A stretch of DNA of 64,000 nucleotides from Methylothermaceae bacterium (GCA_026981855.1 JALSIB010000016.1:1-64000); one strand, 5' to 3'; shown: positions 1 to 8,709, numbered from the stretch's first letter. Translations and numbers: made by a program. The notes: generated from the letters alone by a model not told the origin.

Positions 1-205
1 TCAATGGGTTATTGCTATACACATTTTACCCGATCAGGAACCCCGATCCTCTCGTTTTGAACCCCTTTTTATCCGTATATCAATGCCTTGCGCTGACCGC
101 TTGGGAAAATTGGGGAGACACTAGGAATCTATTGCTCCTTTCAGGTTACACCATCCAGACAAACGAGAACCCCGTCCAATGCGGCGGGCATGGATAAAGA
201 GACAC
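1..205. other. window edge, no gene recognised
   Basis: I see no credible coding region, RNA gene or strong terminator here. The stretch lies downstream of the minus-strand tupA-like gene. A TupB permease would be expected next in a classical tup operon, but the only minus-strand ATG in this part, near 191, opens a frame that stops after about 16 codons. Any permease would therefore have to start beyond the window. Confidence 0.5.
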
Positions 206-1012
206 TCACGGCAGCACATCGGGCCGGAACAAAGGTTGCCCGTCGACTTTGAACCCGCCGATCAGCTTCTGCCCCACCGGACCTGTGAGGAAAGCCGCGT
301 AACGCATCGCCGCGTCGTAATCGACATTGGGACAGCGCGCCGGACTGACGGCCATGACATGGTAAGGATTGTGCAGCGCCGGATCACCTTCGAACACCAC
401 CGCCAGGTCAAGCTTGGCCCGCATCGCCAGCCAGGTTCCCCGGTCGCTGAGGACATAGGCCTGCTTGTTGTCGGCGAACTGCAATGCCGCTCCCATGCCC
501 TGCCCCACGGCGTTGTACCACTTGCCTTCAGGTTCGATGGCGGCATCCTTCCACAACCGCATCTCCTTTTTGTGGGTGCCGGAATCGTCGCCCCGGGAAA
601 CGAAACCCGCCCGGGCGCGGGCGATTCTCCGTAGCGCATCGGCGGCGTTTCGGGCCTGCCTGACCCCTGCGGGATCGTTTGCAGGGCCGAGAATGACGAA
701 ATCGTTGTGCATCACCGCCAGCCGGTTGATGCCGTGGCCGGCTTCGACATAGGCCTTTTCCGCCGCCGGGGCATGAACCAACACCACGTCCACGTCGCAA
801 TTTTGCCCTAGACGCAGGGCCTTTCCGGTACCGACGGCGATCACATCCACGAGGATACCGGTCTTCCCGGTGAAGACCGGATTGACCACCGCCAGCAAAC
901 CGGAGTTGTCGGTGCTGGTCGTGGTCGCCAGACGCAGGCGCTCACCGGCCACGGCAGCATCGAGGATCCAAAGCAAGGAAACCAGCAACAACATGCGATC
1001 CCGCGTATTCAT
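206..1012 (-). CDS. tupA: TupA-like tungstate/oxyanion-binding periplasmic protein
   Basis: This is a 268-residue solute-binding protein with an N-terminal signal peptide (about residues 1-22). The motif TTTSTDNSGLL at residues 30-40 and SRGDDSGTHKKE at 139-150 are hallmarks of the TupA family, which binds tungstate (sometimes molybdate) for an ABC importer. The ligand-contacting Thr/Ser and Arg-Gly-Asp-Asp-Ser-Gly segments are present. The gene follows the porin by 11 nt, and its AAGGAGG ribosome-binding site overlaps the porin stop codon, so the two are very likely one operon. No TupB or TupC lies in the window. Tungstate specificity is inferred from family motifs; molybdate or another oxyanion remains possible. 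Confidence 0.82.
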   Translation of the reverse strand: MNTRDRMLLLVSLLWILDAAVAGERLRLATTTSTDNSGLLAVVNPVFTGKTGILVDVIAVGTGKALRLGQNCDVDVVLVHAPAAEKAYVEAGHGINRLAVMHNDFVILGPANDPAGVRQARNAADALRRIARARAGFVSRGDDSGTHKKEMRLWKDAAIEPEGKWYNAVGQGMGAALQFADNKQAYVLSDRGTWLAMRAKLDLAVVFEGDPALHNPYHVMAVSPARCPNVDYDAAMRYAAFLTGPVGQKLIGGFKVDGQPLFRPDVLP

Positions 1013-1023
1013 GAAAAGCCTCC

Positions 1024-2406
1024 TTAGAAACTGAGGGTGGTTTGAGTATAAAAGTAATTGACGTCACCCTGGTTGCGGGGCGCGCCAGGCGCCTGACGGG
1101 CAAATTCACCCTTGAACAGGCGCGCCCATCCCGCTTCCAGGAACAGACGGTCTGGTATCGCCCGCCACCGGGCACGTACCTCGATCTGATGCCCCAGGAA
1201 ATCACCGGATCGCCCGCCGGAGTCCTGCAACTTGGCGCCAGTCCAGGCATCGCGCTTCTCGGCAAGCCAGAAGGCCCGGTAGGCAAAAAAGCCGCTCACC
1301 CTCCGGGCCGGTTTGAGCTGCACCCGAAAACCAGGCGTATTCAGGTTGGCGCGGGCGAACGCCCCCCAAATACTGGTGGGACCGAACTCGAAACGGCGGG
1401 CGCCGTAAAGCGTGTCGAAACGCCCATTCCGGCCATCGTCAGGGTTCTTGTCTCCACTGGCATAATCGTACTGGAGGAGCAAACGGGGCCGCCACCGCAT
1501 GGCGAAAGTGTATCCGACCCCCACATGCCCGAAGTAAGCGAAATGATCCAAACGGCTGCCGCCTGCGCTGGTCAGCCTGGAATTTCCAACCTGGAGAGCG
1601 GCTTCGAATTCGAAGTCCAGCCGCCCGGTTTGCGGCTTTCGGAACCAACGAAATCCCGGTGTCCATAATTTTCGATTACGGGTGGGAATGCCATCACTGT
1701 CTTCCTCGTGCAAATAATACGCGTACAGTTCGCCCTGCGACTGCAGGGGCAAGCGCTCCACCCCCACGAAAGTGCCGGTAAAAAAAGTGCCCCAATGCTC
1801 GCGGTCGAATTCGGTCTGCCCCTTGCGCAAGGCCGCCTTGTCACCGGGAAGGCGCGCCACCGGAAACACGAAGAAACTCCGCCAGCGCCAGCCCCCGGGC
1901 CGCTGCAACCGGAAATCGATGCCGTTGAAACCATTGATGGTATTGCGGTAACGGTTACGGGCGATGAGGCGCCGGCTGCCGAAGTTCATGGTCTGGCGCC
2001 CACCCTTGATATAAACGTTCATGCCGGACCCGAAGATATCCTCTTTCTCCCAGGCGAGATAGGCTTGAAGCAATTCCGCCTGGTTGACCAGCGTCGTGTT
2101 GACGGGCGTGCCCGGACTGTCGAGGGCAATCCGGGAATCCTCGAATTCCCCTCCCAGGCGGAATCCCCCGTACCGGGCCTCGGCGAATACCAAGGTGCGG
2201 AAAGCGAGCACCTGGTCATTGCCGTGCCCCCCCTTACGAAACGCGTTGTCCATGGCCTCATAACGGGTCCGGTGATTGATGGAAAAAACCATCCATGACG
2301 GCATCCCCGTCGCCTCATGTAAAGAAGGAAAGCTCACGCTTTCCCCGTCAGCCGCGAACGCCACCGCGGACAGAAACAAGCCGGAAAGAAGTACAATCAC
2401 TCTCAT
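1024..2406 (-). CDS. outer-membrane beta-barrel porin, alginate-export-like family
   Basis: This 460-residue protein has a clear signal peptide (cleavage after about residue 18, AVAFA/AD). The mature part is rich in alternating aromatic and charged strands and ends in Phe, as expected for a BAM-inserted outer-membrane barrel. The FGSRRL segment, the NTINGF-type segment and the many Tyr/Trp/Arg strands resemble the alginate-export porin family (Alginate_exp), whose members are mostly anion or uncharacterised channels rather than alginate exporters. It is the first gene of an operon with the tungstate-binding protein and is divergent from a ModE-like regulator. I infer a role in letting an oxyanion cross the outer membrane. 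Family assignment is by pattern only. Confidence 0.7.
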   Translation of the reverse strand: MRVIVLLSGLFLSAVAFAADGESVSFPSLHEATGMPSWMVFSINHRTRYEAMDNAFRKGGHGNDQVLAFRTLVFAEARYGGFRLGGEFEDSRIALDSPGTPVNTTLVNQAELLQAYLAWEKEDIFGSGMNVYIKGGRQTMNFGSRRLIARNRYRNTINGFNGIDFRLQRPGGWRWRSFFVFPVARLPGDKAALRKGQTEFDREHWGTFFTGTFVGVERLPLQSQGELYAYYLHEEDSDGIPTRNRKLWTPGFRWFRKPQTGRLDFEFEAALQVGNSRLTSAGGSRLDHFAYFGHVGVGYTFAMRWRPRLLLQYDYASGDKNPDDGRNGRFDTLYGARRFEFGPTSIWGAFARANLNTPGFRVQLKPARRVSGFFAYRAFWLAEKRDAWTGAKLQDSGGRSGDFLGHQIEVRARWRAIPDRLFLEAGWARLFKGEFARQAPGAPRNQGDVNYFYTQTTLSF

Positions 2407-2443
2407 ATATGAATTAATATTCTTATTTATTCTGGATTCTTAT

Positions 2444-2469
2444 ATTATATTGGATGACATACTCCAATA
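2444..2469. promoter_or_regulatory. divergent control region with palindromic operator candidate
   Basis: The AT-rich 83-bp gap between the porin (start 2406) and the regulator (start 2490) holds a perfect inverted repeat, TATTGGA at 2448-2454 and TCCAATA at 2463-2469, with an 8-nt spacer. A consensus minus-strand -10 element, TATAAT at 2449-2444, touches its left arm, but no good -35 box is visible. An ATTCTTAT direct repeat occurs at 2419-2426 and 2436-2443. The position suggests that the neighbouring regulator binds here and controls the porin-tupA operon and perhaps itself. Confidence 0.5.
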
Positions 2470-2489
2470 AAATATGAAATCCCATTCCT

Positions 2490-3548
2490 ATGAAAATGAA
2501 GTTACTGCCATTATGGCGCTGCGACCAAGAGGATTGCGCGATCACCCTGGAGCCGAACGTCTTGACCCTGTTGACCGCGATCGGGCGGGGATTGTCTTTG
2601 CAAACGGCCGCACAGGAAGCCGGGATTTCCTACCGGCACGCCTGGGGGCTGCTGGGCCGGTGGGGTGAGATCTTCGGTCACCCTCTGGTCACCATGCGCC
2701 GCGGCAGGAAAACCAGCCTGACCCCTCTGGGCGAGGCTCTGGTCCACGGCGACCACATCATCCGGGAACGCCTCGCTCCCGTCCTGGAGGAAGCGGAAAT
2801 CGAACTGGAACATCGCTTGCGAACAGTCCTTGCCGCCAAAGGCTGCGAACTCAGGCTGTGCGCCAGCCACGACCTCGCACTGGGAAATCTGCGCGCATTG
2901 CTGTCGCAGCGGGGATTGCGCCTGACGGTACGTTTCTGCGGCAGCCTGGAAGCCTTGCGGCGCCTCAAAGCGGGGGAATGCGATATCGCAGGATTCCACT
3001 TTCCGGAAGGCGAGTGGGGACGATCATTGGCCAGACGATACAGGAACCTTCTGGCGGGAGAAACCCGGCTCCTGCTGGTGGTTCGCCGCCGCCAGGGGCT
3101 GATGACCGCGGCGGGAAACCCGAAACGAATTCGCGATCTTTCCGATCTGGCCCGCCCGGGCGTACGCTTCATCAACCGGCAGGCCGGATCGGGAACCCGC
3201 CTGGCATTCGACGCCCTGCTCGGCCAAGCCGGGTGCAACCCGGAAACCATCGAGGGTTATGAAGACGAAGAGCACACCCATTCGGCTGTGGCGGCGCTCA
3301 TAGCCAGTGGCGCCGCAGACGCGGGTTTGGGACTGGAAGCGGCGGCCCGCCGCTTCCGGCTGAACTTCATCCCCCTCTACTGGGAACGCTACCATATCGC
3401 GCTGCCGCAGCAGGAATTGAACGGGAAAAAAATGGAAACTCTACGCTCGACCCTGAAGAGCAAGGCGTTCCGGGAACAGATCACCGCCTTGACAGGTTAC
3501 GATGCACGCAATGCCGGCTCTATTATGCCGGCGGCCATCCCTTCTTAA
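2490..3548 (+). CDS. ModE-like HTH regulator fused to periplasmic-binding-protein domain
   Basis: This 352-residue one-component regulator has two parts. Residues of about 13-75 form a ModE/LysR-type winged helix-turn-helix (AAQEAGISYRHAW, then a basic wing RRGRKTSLTPLG). Residues of about 118-340 resemble the substrate-binding fold found in molybdate/tungstate-type regulators, including RQAGSGTR. The lack of a signal peptide places it in the cytoplasm, where the binding domain would sense an oxyanion or related ligand. It is divergent from the porin-tupA operon and is the obvious candidate regulator. The start has no clear Shine-Dalgarno sequence; the first ATG was chosen because the HTH begins soon after it. 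The ligand is inferred. Confidence 0.8.
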   Translation: MKMKLLPLWRCDQEDCAITLEPNVLTLLTAIGRGLSLQTAAQEAGISYRHAWGLLGRWGEIFGHPLVTMRRGRKTSLTPLGEALVHGDHIIRERLAPVLEEAEIELEHRLRTVLAAKGCELRLCASHDLALGNLRALLSQRGLRLTVRFCGSLEALRRLKAGECDIAGFHFPEGEWGRSLARRYRNLLAGETRLLLVVRRRQGLMTAAGNPKRIRDLSDLARPGVRFINRQAGSGTRLAFDALLGQAGCNPETIEGYEDEEHTHSAVAALIASGAADAGLGLEAAARRFRLNFIPLYWERYHIALPQQELNGKKMETLRSTLKSKAFREQITALTGYDARNAGSIMPAAIPS

Positions 3549-3730
3549 CCGGCAGACACCGGCCAAACGGCGCCGGTTCCGCCCTCCCGCAGCGCAATCG
3601 TATGGCCGCGGCGCTCCCGTTCAAACCCGATTTTGCACGGCCTTGAAGCCCCTCTCCCAAAGGGAGAGGGGGAAATCGGTTCGTGCGATTGCCCTGCGCC
3701 TTCCCGGGGCGGCGCCCATCCACGCCCCCG
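3549..3730. other. convergent intergenic region with hairpins
   Basis: This gap separates the convergent regulator gene and the large flavoprotein gene. It contains no plausible gene. Its notable content is a perfect 10-bp hairpin followed directly by a copy of a palindromic repeat (listed separately). Either may act as a transcription end point, although there is no long T tract. Confidence 0.6.
3649..3694. repeat. hairpin plus dispersed palindromic repeat, copy 1
   Basis: CCCCTCTCCC (3649-3658) and GGGAGAGGGG (3662-3671) form a perfect 10-bp stem with an AAA loop. Partly overlapping its right arm, 3669-3694 reads GGGGAAATCG, a 7-nt loop, then CGATTGCCC. It matches the element at 18588-18614 except at two loop positions and one stem base. 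Such GC-rich intergenic palindromes are typical of REP-like repeats. Confidence 0.6.
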
Positions 3731-6700
3731 TCATGACTCGCCAACCTCCGGCCCGAGGATGTAATCCAGCCACTTTCCGGAGAGCTTCTCCTGCACCGTG
3801 TTCTGGCGTAATCTCGCGTGCAGGTGATCGAAATCGACCCGGTCCAGCGCCTGATCCTGGTTGTAGCAGGAATAGACGAAGTACTCCCCGCCGCTTTCGG
3901 GATCGACATGACGGCACAGGCACTGACCGCAGACCCCCTTGAGCATGCACTGCATCGGTGAATTGATCGATCCGATGGCGGTATGCTGTTTTTTCATGTA
4001 AGGCGCGAGCACCCCGTAACGGGCCTCCTTGACCGCCTTCATCATCCGGTCGGAGCCGATCACGATCAGGTAATCCACATCGTCCATATGGATCGGGGTC
4101 GCCCCCAGACCGCCTTCGGCATAGGCCACCATGGCCTGGACGATGTTGCCGACGAAGGTCTTGTCCTGGGGGCGGGTCGGCTGAATGGGATCGTTGCCGG
4201 GCAGATCGTCCACCGACCAGACGATGACATCCGACGCCTCCTCGATTTCCTTGACCTTGAACACATCGGAGGATTTGCGGTATCCGGCGAAATAGAGCAC
4301 CTGATTGCCCGCCGCCCGCAGCGCCTTGCCGATGGAGAACAAGACCGCATTACCGAGACCACCCCCGACCAGGAGCACCGTCCGGCCGGAGGGGATCTCC
4401 GTGGGCGCGCCCGTCACGCCCATCACCACCAGCGGGTCGCCGGGTTTCCACAGGGCGCAGAGTTTCGATGAGGTTCCCATTTCCAGCACGATGAGGGAAA
4501 CCACCCCCCGCGCCTTGTCCACCCACGCCCCGGTCAGAGCCAGTCCCTCCGAAGCCAGGCGGGTGCCGTGACGGGTCGGGGCGTGAACCTCGAAATTCTG
4601 GATCCGGTAGAACTGTCCCGGGGCGAAGTGTTTGGCCGCCATGGGCGCCTTCACCACCACCTCCACGATGTTCGAGGTCAGACGGATCACCTCGACGATC
4701 CGCGCCTGGAGCAAATGATCGAGCCCGGAGCGGAACGAGCGCCACGCCTGATCGCGCGCTTGCTGACTCCTCCCGTCACCCGCCAGTTCCTTCTCGAACA
4801 GGCGCACGATGTGGGGATAGCTGTCCTTGGCCGACGCCATGGCCCGCACCACATTCCCCGCATACACGGGGTTGTTGTCCCCATAGAAGGTGATGAACTT
4901 GCCGCCCCGCCGATACGATGTGAACGGCGCCGGCGGGTTCACTTTGGGCGCCGGCCATTTTTCTTCCACCGGCTTCAACTCCGGCACGTCGTCGATCCAT
5001 TCGGGCACGAAGGCTTTGTAGAACTTGCCCTGCATTTCGAAAGTGCCGGGATGCTCCTCTTCGTAGAGGGTGTTGGGGGAAGTGCCGGCCGCCACCATCA
5101 GACTCCGCAGCGGCACTTCGATCACTTGGTCGCTGGCCCGCCATTTGCCCTCTTCCTCGATCATCCGCTGGAACCTGACCGCTTTCAGGTGCCCGTAGGA
5201 ATCCTCCACCGCCTCCAGCGGACTCATGCCTTCCGCCAGCCGGATTCCCTCTTCGAGCGCTTCGCGGATCTCCTCGTGATTCTCCCGGTAGGAAGGGGCG
5301 TTGCGCATTCCGCGGCGATAGAACACCGTCACCCCGCCCCACTGGTTGAGCAGCGGCAGAAAATCTGGGGTTTCCCCGGCGGACTCGGCCCGCCGCCGCG
5401 CCTCCCGCACCGCCCGGCCATGGGCCAGAAACTCGTCCAGGATCTCCAGCTCTTCTTCGTCATAGCCTTCCCGCACCCGGTCTTCGCCGAACACCCCCGA
5501 CAAAGTCTCGTAACGGTGCAGAATCTTCTCCACCTGCAACGGATAATAGGCGAGCAACTCGGTGGCGGTGTCGATGGCGGTCAACCCCCCCCCGATGACG
5601 CCGGCGGGCAGGCGCACCTGGAGATTGGCCAGCGAAGACCGTTTGGCGGCGCCGGACAATTGCAGCGCCATCAGGAAATCCGAAGCCTTGCGAATGCCAC
5701 GGATGAGGTTGTTCTTGAGGGGGATGATGGTGGGCTTCCCGGCTCCGGCGGCGACGGCGATGTGATCGAAACCCAGATCCCAGGCTTCGTTGATGGTCAG
5801 GGTGCCACCGAAGCGCACCCCGCCGTAGCAGGCGAAATTGTGGCGCCGCGCCAGGGTAAGGTAGATCACCTTGAGGAAATTCTTGTCCCAACGCACCGTG
5901 ATGCCGTATTCGGCCACGCCGCCGAACCCCAGCATGATCCGGTCGCCCAGTTCCTCGTAGAGCTCCCTGAAATCCCGGATCGGCCGCGGAGGGGTGTCGA
6001 GATCGCCCACCAGTTCCGCAGGCAGCGGCTCGATCTTGAGCCCGTCGATGCCCACGACACCGAACCCTTCGTTGGCGAGATAGTGGGCCAGGGTGTAACC
6101 TGCAGGCCCCATCCCCACCACCAGCACGTTTTTGCCGTTATAAGGCAGCATATAAGGGCGTTTGACATTGAGAGGATTCCAGCGGGTCAACAGGCTGTAG
6201 ATCTCGAAACCGTAAGGCAGATCGAACACGTCGGTGAGCACATTGGTTTCGATTTCCGGTATGTTGACCGGCTCTGTCTTCTGGTAGATGCAGCCTTTCA
6301 TGCACTCGTTGCAGATCCGGTGCCCGGTGCCCGGACACATGGGGTTGTCCACCATGATCAGGGCCAGTGCCCCGATGTCGTCCCCCTGGCGCTTGACCCA
6401 GTGCATTTCGGAGATCTTTTCTTCCAAGGGGCAGCCGGTCACCGGATTGCCGAAGGGACCGGTCTTGTACCCGCCCTTCTTCTTGTCGCGCATGCCTTTG
6501 GAGCAGGAATCGGTGTCGCGTTCGTGGCAATAGATGCAATGATCGACCTCGTAGAGCACCGGCCGGAGCTCGCGATAGCGATTGTCGGTCAAATTGAAGC
6601 CGTCACGGCGACGGTGATGGCCTTCGGGGGTCACCCAGGACTTCACACCATCGCGCTCGACCACATCGTGGGCGACCAGATTGTCGAAATCGGTTCTGGC

Positions 6701-7435
6701 CGGAGTCTTGAAACTGACCCACCCGGCAACCTGCCGTTGCAAAGCGGGGTGGCGCGTTGCCGCATAGGTCCAGCGCAGCACGCAATCGTACAGCGATTCT
6801 GCCAGCCGTTCTCCCGGCATGGCCAGATCGGCGGCGAAGCCCTCGGCCGCCCGGGGATGCTGTTCCAGTTTTTGCCGCAGCTGCGCCAGCTGTTCGTCCA
6901 GCGGGGAAAGATCTCCCGTTTCCGCCAGCTTGCGCGTTTCCTCCGCCAACCTTTGCAGATCGGTGGCCACCCGGGCCACCGCCTTCTCCCGATCCGTCCC
7001 GTCACCGGCCAGGGCATCGATCAAGGCCTGAAAACGATTGTCCAGGAGATCGAAATCCCAGCTCTCGGGCTTTTCCCGTTTGAATCGTTTGACCGCCTCC
7101 TTGCCCACGATACGGTCGCGGTAGTGGAAAACAGTTTCCATCTCTTCGCGTATCCGCGCCATCTGGTCCTTGCGAGGCGCTTCGACACGAAACAAACGGG
7201 CCAGGAAATCCCCCAGATATGGCGCCATTCTCACCAGCAACCCGGATATCTTCTCCGGCGCCATGCCCTCCCCCTGACAGGCGCGGTATTCTGCGAATTC
7301 CTGTAACAGATGGGGATCTTGCCGCTCCACATGCTGGTCGAAGGCCGCGGCCAGATCCTTGAGACGGTGCGGATTGTACAGATCCTGATAGGTGAATCCG
7401 TCGATACCCAAAAGCCAGCTTGCGTGTTCTGCCAT
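3731..7435 (-). CDS. giant iron-sulfur flavoprotein, NfnB/NfnA-like fusion
   Basis: This is a predicted soluble oxidoreductase of 1234 residues. About residues 1-290 are a helical region I do not recognise. Eight cysteines follow (CIYC near 298, SC, GCP near 334, then CPG, CNEC and GC at about 368-382), the pattern for two [4Fe-4S] clusters in GltD/DPYD-type proteins. A GxGPAG FAD-binding motif lies near 441 and a second dinucleotide motif, GVIGGGLTAID, near 615. The C-terminal third resembles the PyrK/NfnA ferredoxin-reductase module, with GGGLGNA near 1021 and a 2Fe-2S-like cysteine set around 1165-1190. Together these parts resemble both Nfn subunits in one chain, suggesting NAD(P)H/ferredoxin electron exchange. 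I chose the ATG at 7435 because GGAGAGAG precedes it; an upstream in-frame ATG at 7489 lies in the leader. Confidence 0.78.
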   Translation of the reverse strand: MAEHASWLLGIDGFTYQDLYNPHRLKDLAAAFDQHVERQDPHLLQEFAEYRACQGEGMAPEKISGLLVRMAPYLGDFLARLFRVEAPRKDQMARIREEMETVFHYRDRIVGKEAVKRFKREKPESWDFDLLDNRFQALIDALAGDGTDREKAVARVATDLQRLAEETRKLAETGDLSPLDEQLAQLRQKLEQHPRAAEGFAADLAMPGERLAESLYDCVLRWTYAATRHPALQRQVAGWVSFKTPARTDFDNLVAHDVVERDGVKSWVTPEGHHRRRDGFNLTDNRYRELRPVLYEVDHCIYCHERDTDSCSKGMRDKKKGGYKTGPFGNPVTGCPLEEKISEMHWVKRQGDDIGALALIMVDNPMCPGTGHRICNECMKGCIYQKTEPVNIPEIETNVLTDVFDLPYGFEIYSLLTRWNPLNVKRPYMLPYNGKNVLVVGMGPAGYTLAHYLANEGFGVVGIDGLKIEPLPAELVGDLDTPPRPIRDFRELYEELGDRIMLGFGGVAEYGITVRWDKNFLKVIYLTLARRHNFACYGGVRFGGTLTINEAWDLGFDHIAVAAGAGKPTIIPLKNNLIRGIRKASDFLMALQLSGAAKRSSLANLQVRLPAGVIGGGLTAIDTATELLAYYPLQVEKILHRYETLSGVFGEDRVREGYDEEELEILDEFLAHGRAVREARRRAESAGETPDFLPLLNQWGGVTVFYRRGMRNAPSYRENHEEIREALEEGIRLAEGMSPLEAVEDSYGHLKAVRFQRMIEEEGKWRASDQVIEVPLRSLMVAAGTSPNTLYEEEHPGTFEMQGKFYKAFVPEWIDDVPELKPVEEKWPAPKVNPPAPFTSYRRGGKFITFYGDNNPVYAGNVVRAMASAKDSYPHIVRLFEKELAGDGRSQQARDQAWRSFRSGLDHLLQARIVEVIRLTSNIVEVVVKAPMAAKHFAPGQFYRIQNFEVHAPTRHGTRLASEGLALTGAWVDKARGVVSLIVLEMGTSSKLCALWKPGDPLVVMGVTGAPTEIPSGRTVLLVGGGLGNAVLFSIGKALRAAGNQVLYFAGYRKSSDVFKVKEIEEASDVIVWSVDDLPGNDPIQPTRPQDKTFVGNIVQAMVAYAEGGLGATPIHMDDVDYLIVIGSDRMMKAVKEARYGVLAPYMKKQHTAIGSINSPMQCMLKGVCGQCLCRHVDPESGGEYFVYSCYNQDQALDRVDFDHLHARLRQNTVQEKLSGKWLDYILGPEVGES

Positions 7436-7456
7436 CTCTCTCCTTCCCATAGATCT

Positions 7457-7498
7457 GGCGGTTTTGACAAACCGCCGCCGATAAATCATGCCATTATA
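7457..7498 (-). promoter_or_regulatory. -10 element and 5' UTR hairpin before the flavoprotein gene
   Basis: On the minus strand a consensus TATAAT occupies 7498-7493, but the region 16-18 nt upstream is a poor -35. Between it and the start codon, 7476-7457 can form an 8-bp hairpin (GGCGGTTT paired with AAACCGCC, 4-nt loop). No T tract follows, so it is more likely a leader structure than a terminator. The gene is therefore probably transcribed separately from amrS despite sharing its strand. Confidence 0.45.
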
Positions 7499-7608
7499 AC
7501 GCCGGCAGACGGTTTTTCTCTGGAAAGGCGCCGGGAAACAGTCTGTTCTTCGTCAAAACGAACCCTCATTCGGGCCAATATGGCAGAGCGAGGTTGAGGC
7601 GGGCGGGA

Positions 7609-8709
7609 TCACTCGACGAATCGCGACATGTCCACCACGTATCGTTTCGCCCCCCAATCCCCCGGCTTGTCCTCGAACACGCCGGCCAGAGGGGTTCCAC
7701 ACTGGTTGCATTTTCCCTCCGGCGTGAGGTTCCAGTCGGTCAACACGTACCAGTCACGGCCGATGAGAAGTTGTCCGCATTGATGACAGCGGGTACTGTC
7801 GCCTTCAGGATTATGGACATTGCCGGTATAGACATGACGCAAGCCATTTTCCATGGCGATCTTGCGCGCCCGGATCAAAGTGGAAAGGGGTGTCGGGGAA
7901 TGGTCCATCATCTTCCAGTCGGGATGAAACGCGGTGAAATGGTGGGGAACATCGGGACCCAGCTTTTCGACCACCCAGCGGGTCATCCGGTCGATTTCCT
8001 TGTCCGAGTCGTTTTCCCCGGGAATCAACAGCGTGGTCAGCTCCAACCAACAGTCGGTCTGGTGCTTGATGTATTCGAGTGTCTCGAGCACAGGCTGCAG
8101 ATGACCGCCACAAATCTTGCGATAGAAATCCTCGGTAAAGGCTTTCAAATCCACATTGGCGGCATCCATGTAACGGTAGAATTCCTGACGCGGTTCAGGC
8201 GTGACATAACCGGCGGTCACTGCGACGGACTTGATCCCGGCCTTGCGGCATTCCTTGGCCGTATCGATCACGTACTCGTGGAAAATGACCGGATCGTTAT
8301 AGGTATAAGCGACGCTCTTGCAGCCGAGTGATCGGGCGGCCCTGGCGATCGCGTCGGGCGGGGCTTCCACGGTGAGGGTATCGAATTCCCGCGACTTGCT
8401 GATGTCCCAGTTCTGACAGAATTTGCAGGCCAGATTGCACCCGGCGGTTCCGAAGGAAAGAATCGGCGTGCCGGGAAGAAAGTGATAGAGGGGTTTTTTC
8501 TCGATGGGGTCGATGCAAAAGCCACTGGCCCGACCATAGGAAGTCAAGACGATCTGCCCTTTCTCACAGGCCCGGACGAAGCACAACCCCCTTTGCCCTT
8601 CATGGAGCTTGCAAAACCTCGGGCACAGATCACACTGGATCTTTCCATCATCCAGCTTGTGCCAATATTTGGTCGGGACGGTGTCTTTGACCGCTTTGGT
8701 GCTGTTCAT
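7609..8709 (-). CDS. amrS: AmmeMemoRadiSam system radical SAM enzyme
   Basis: This 366-residue radical SAM protein has the CNLACKFC signature (Cys91, Cys95, Cys98) that binds the [4Fe-4S] cluster for S-adenosylmethionine cleavage. It has an extra N-terminal cysteine set (CDLCPRFC at residues 26-33, Cys43) and two C-terminal CxxC pairs (CHQC, CNQC), the layout of AmrS. I chose the ATG at 8709, preceded by GGGGGA, because an upstream in-frame start would run through the divergent control region and into the MEMO gene. The substrate of this family is unknown to me. It is divergent from the MEMO and AMMECR1 genes, completing the AmmeMemoRadiSam set, and lies upstream of the large flavoprotein. 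Confidence 0.9.
   Translation of the reverse strand: MNSTKAVKDTVPTKYWHKLDDGKIQCDLCPRFCKLHEGQRGLCFVRACEKGQIVLTSYGRASGFCIDPIEKKPLYHFLPGTPILSFGTAGCNLACKFCQNWDISKSREFDTLTVEAPPDAIARAARSLGCKSVAYTYNDPVIFHEYVIDTAKECRKAGIKSVAVTAGYVTPEPRQEFYRYMDAANVDLKAFTEDFYRKICGGHLQPVLETLEYIKHQTDCWLELTTLLIPGENDSDKEIDRMTRWVVEKLGPDVPHHFTAFHPDWKMMDHSPTPLSTLIRARKIAMENGLRHVYTGNVHNPEGDSTRCHQCGQLLIGRDWYVLTDWNLTPEGKCNQCGTPLAGVFEDKPGDWGAKRYVVDMSRFVE

Noticed and set aside
12-197. A 61-codon frame at the window edge
   Set aside because: It has no ribosome-binding site, no motif and no hydrophobic or lipoprotein signal; it is probably chance.
206-1012. Naming the binding protein ModA (molybdate)
   Set aside because: The TTTSTDNSGLL motif is characteristic of TupA rather than ModA, although ligand overlap is possible.
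4568-7306. A 912-codon open frame antisense to the large flavoprotein gene
   Set aside because: It has no recognisable motif, is rich in His, Pro, Gly and Arg, and mirrors a gene with intact Fe-S and nucleotide motifs. High-GC codon bias explains the open frame.
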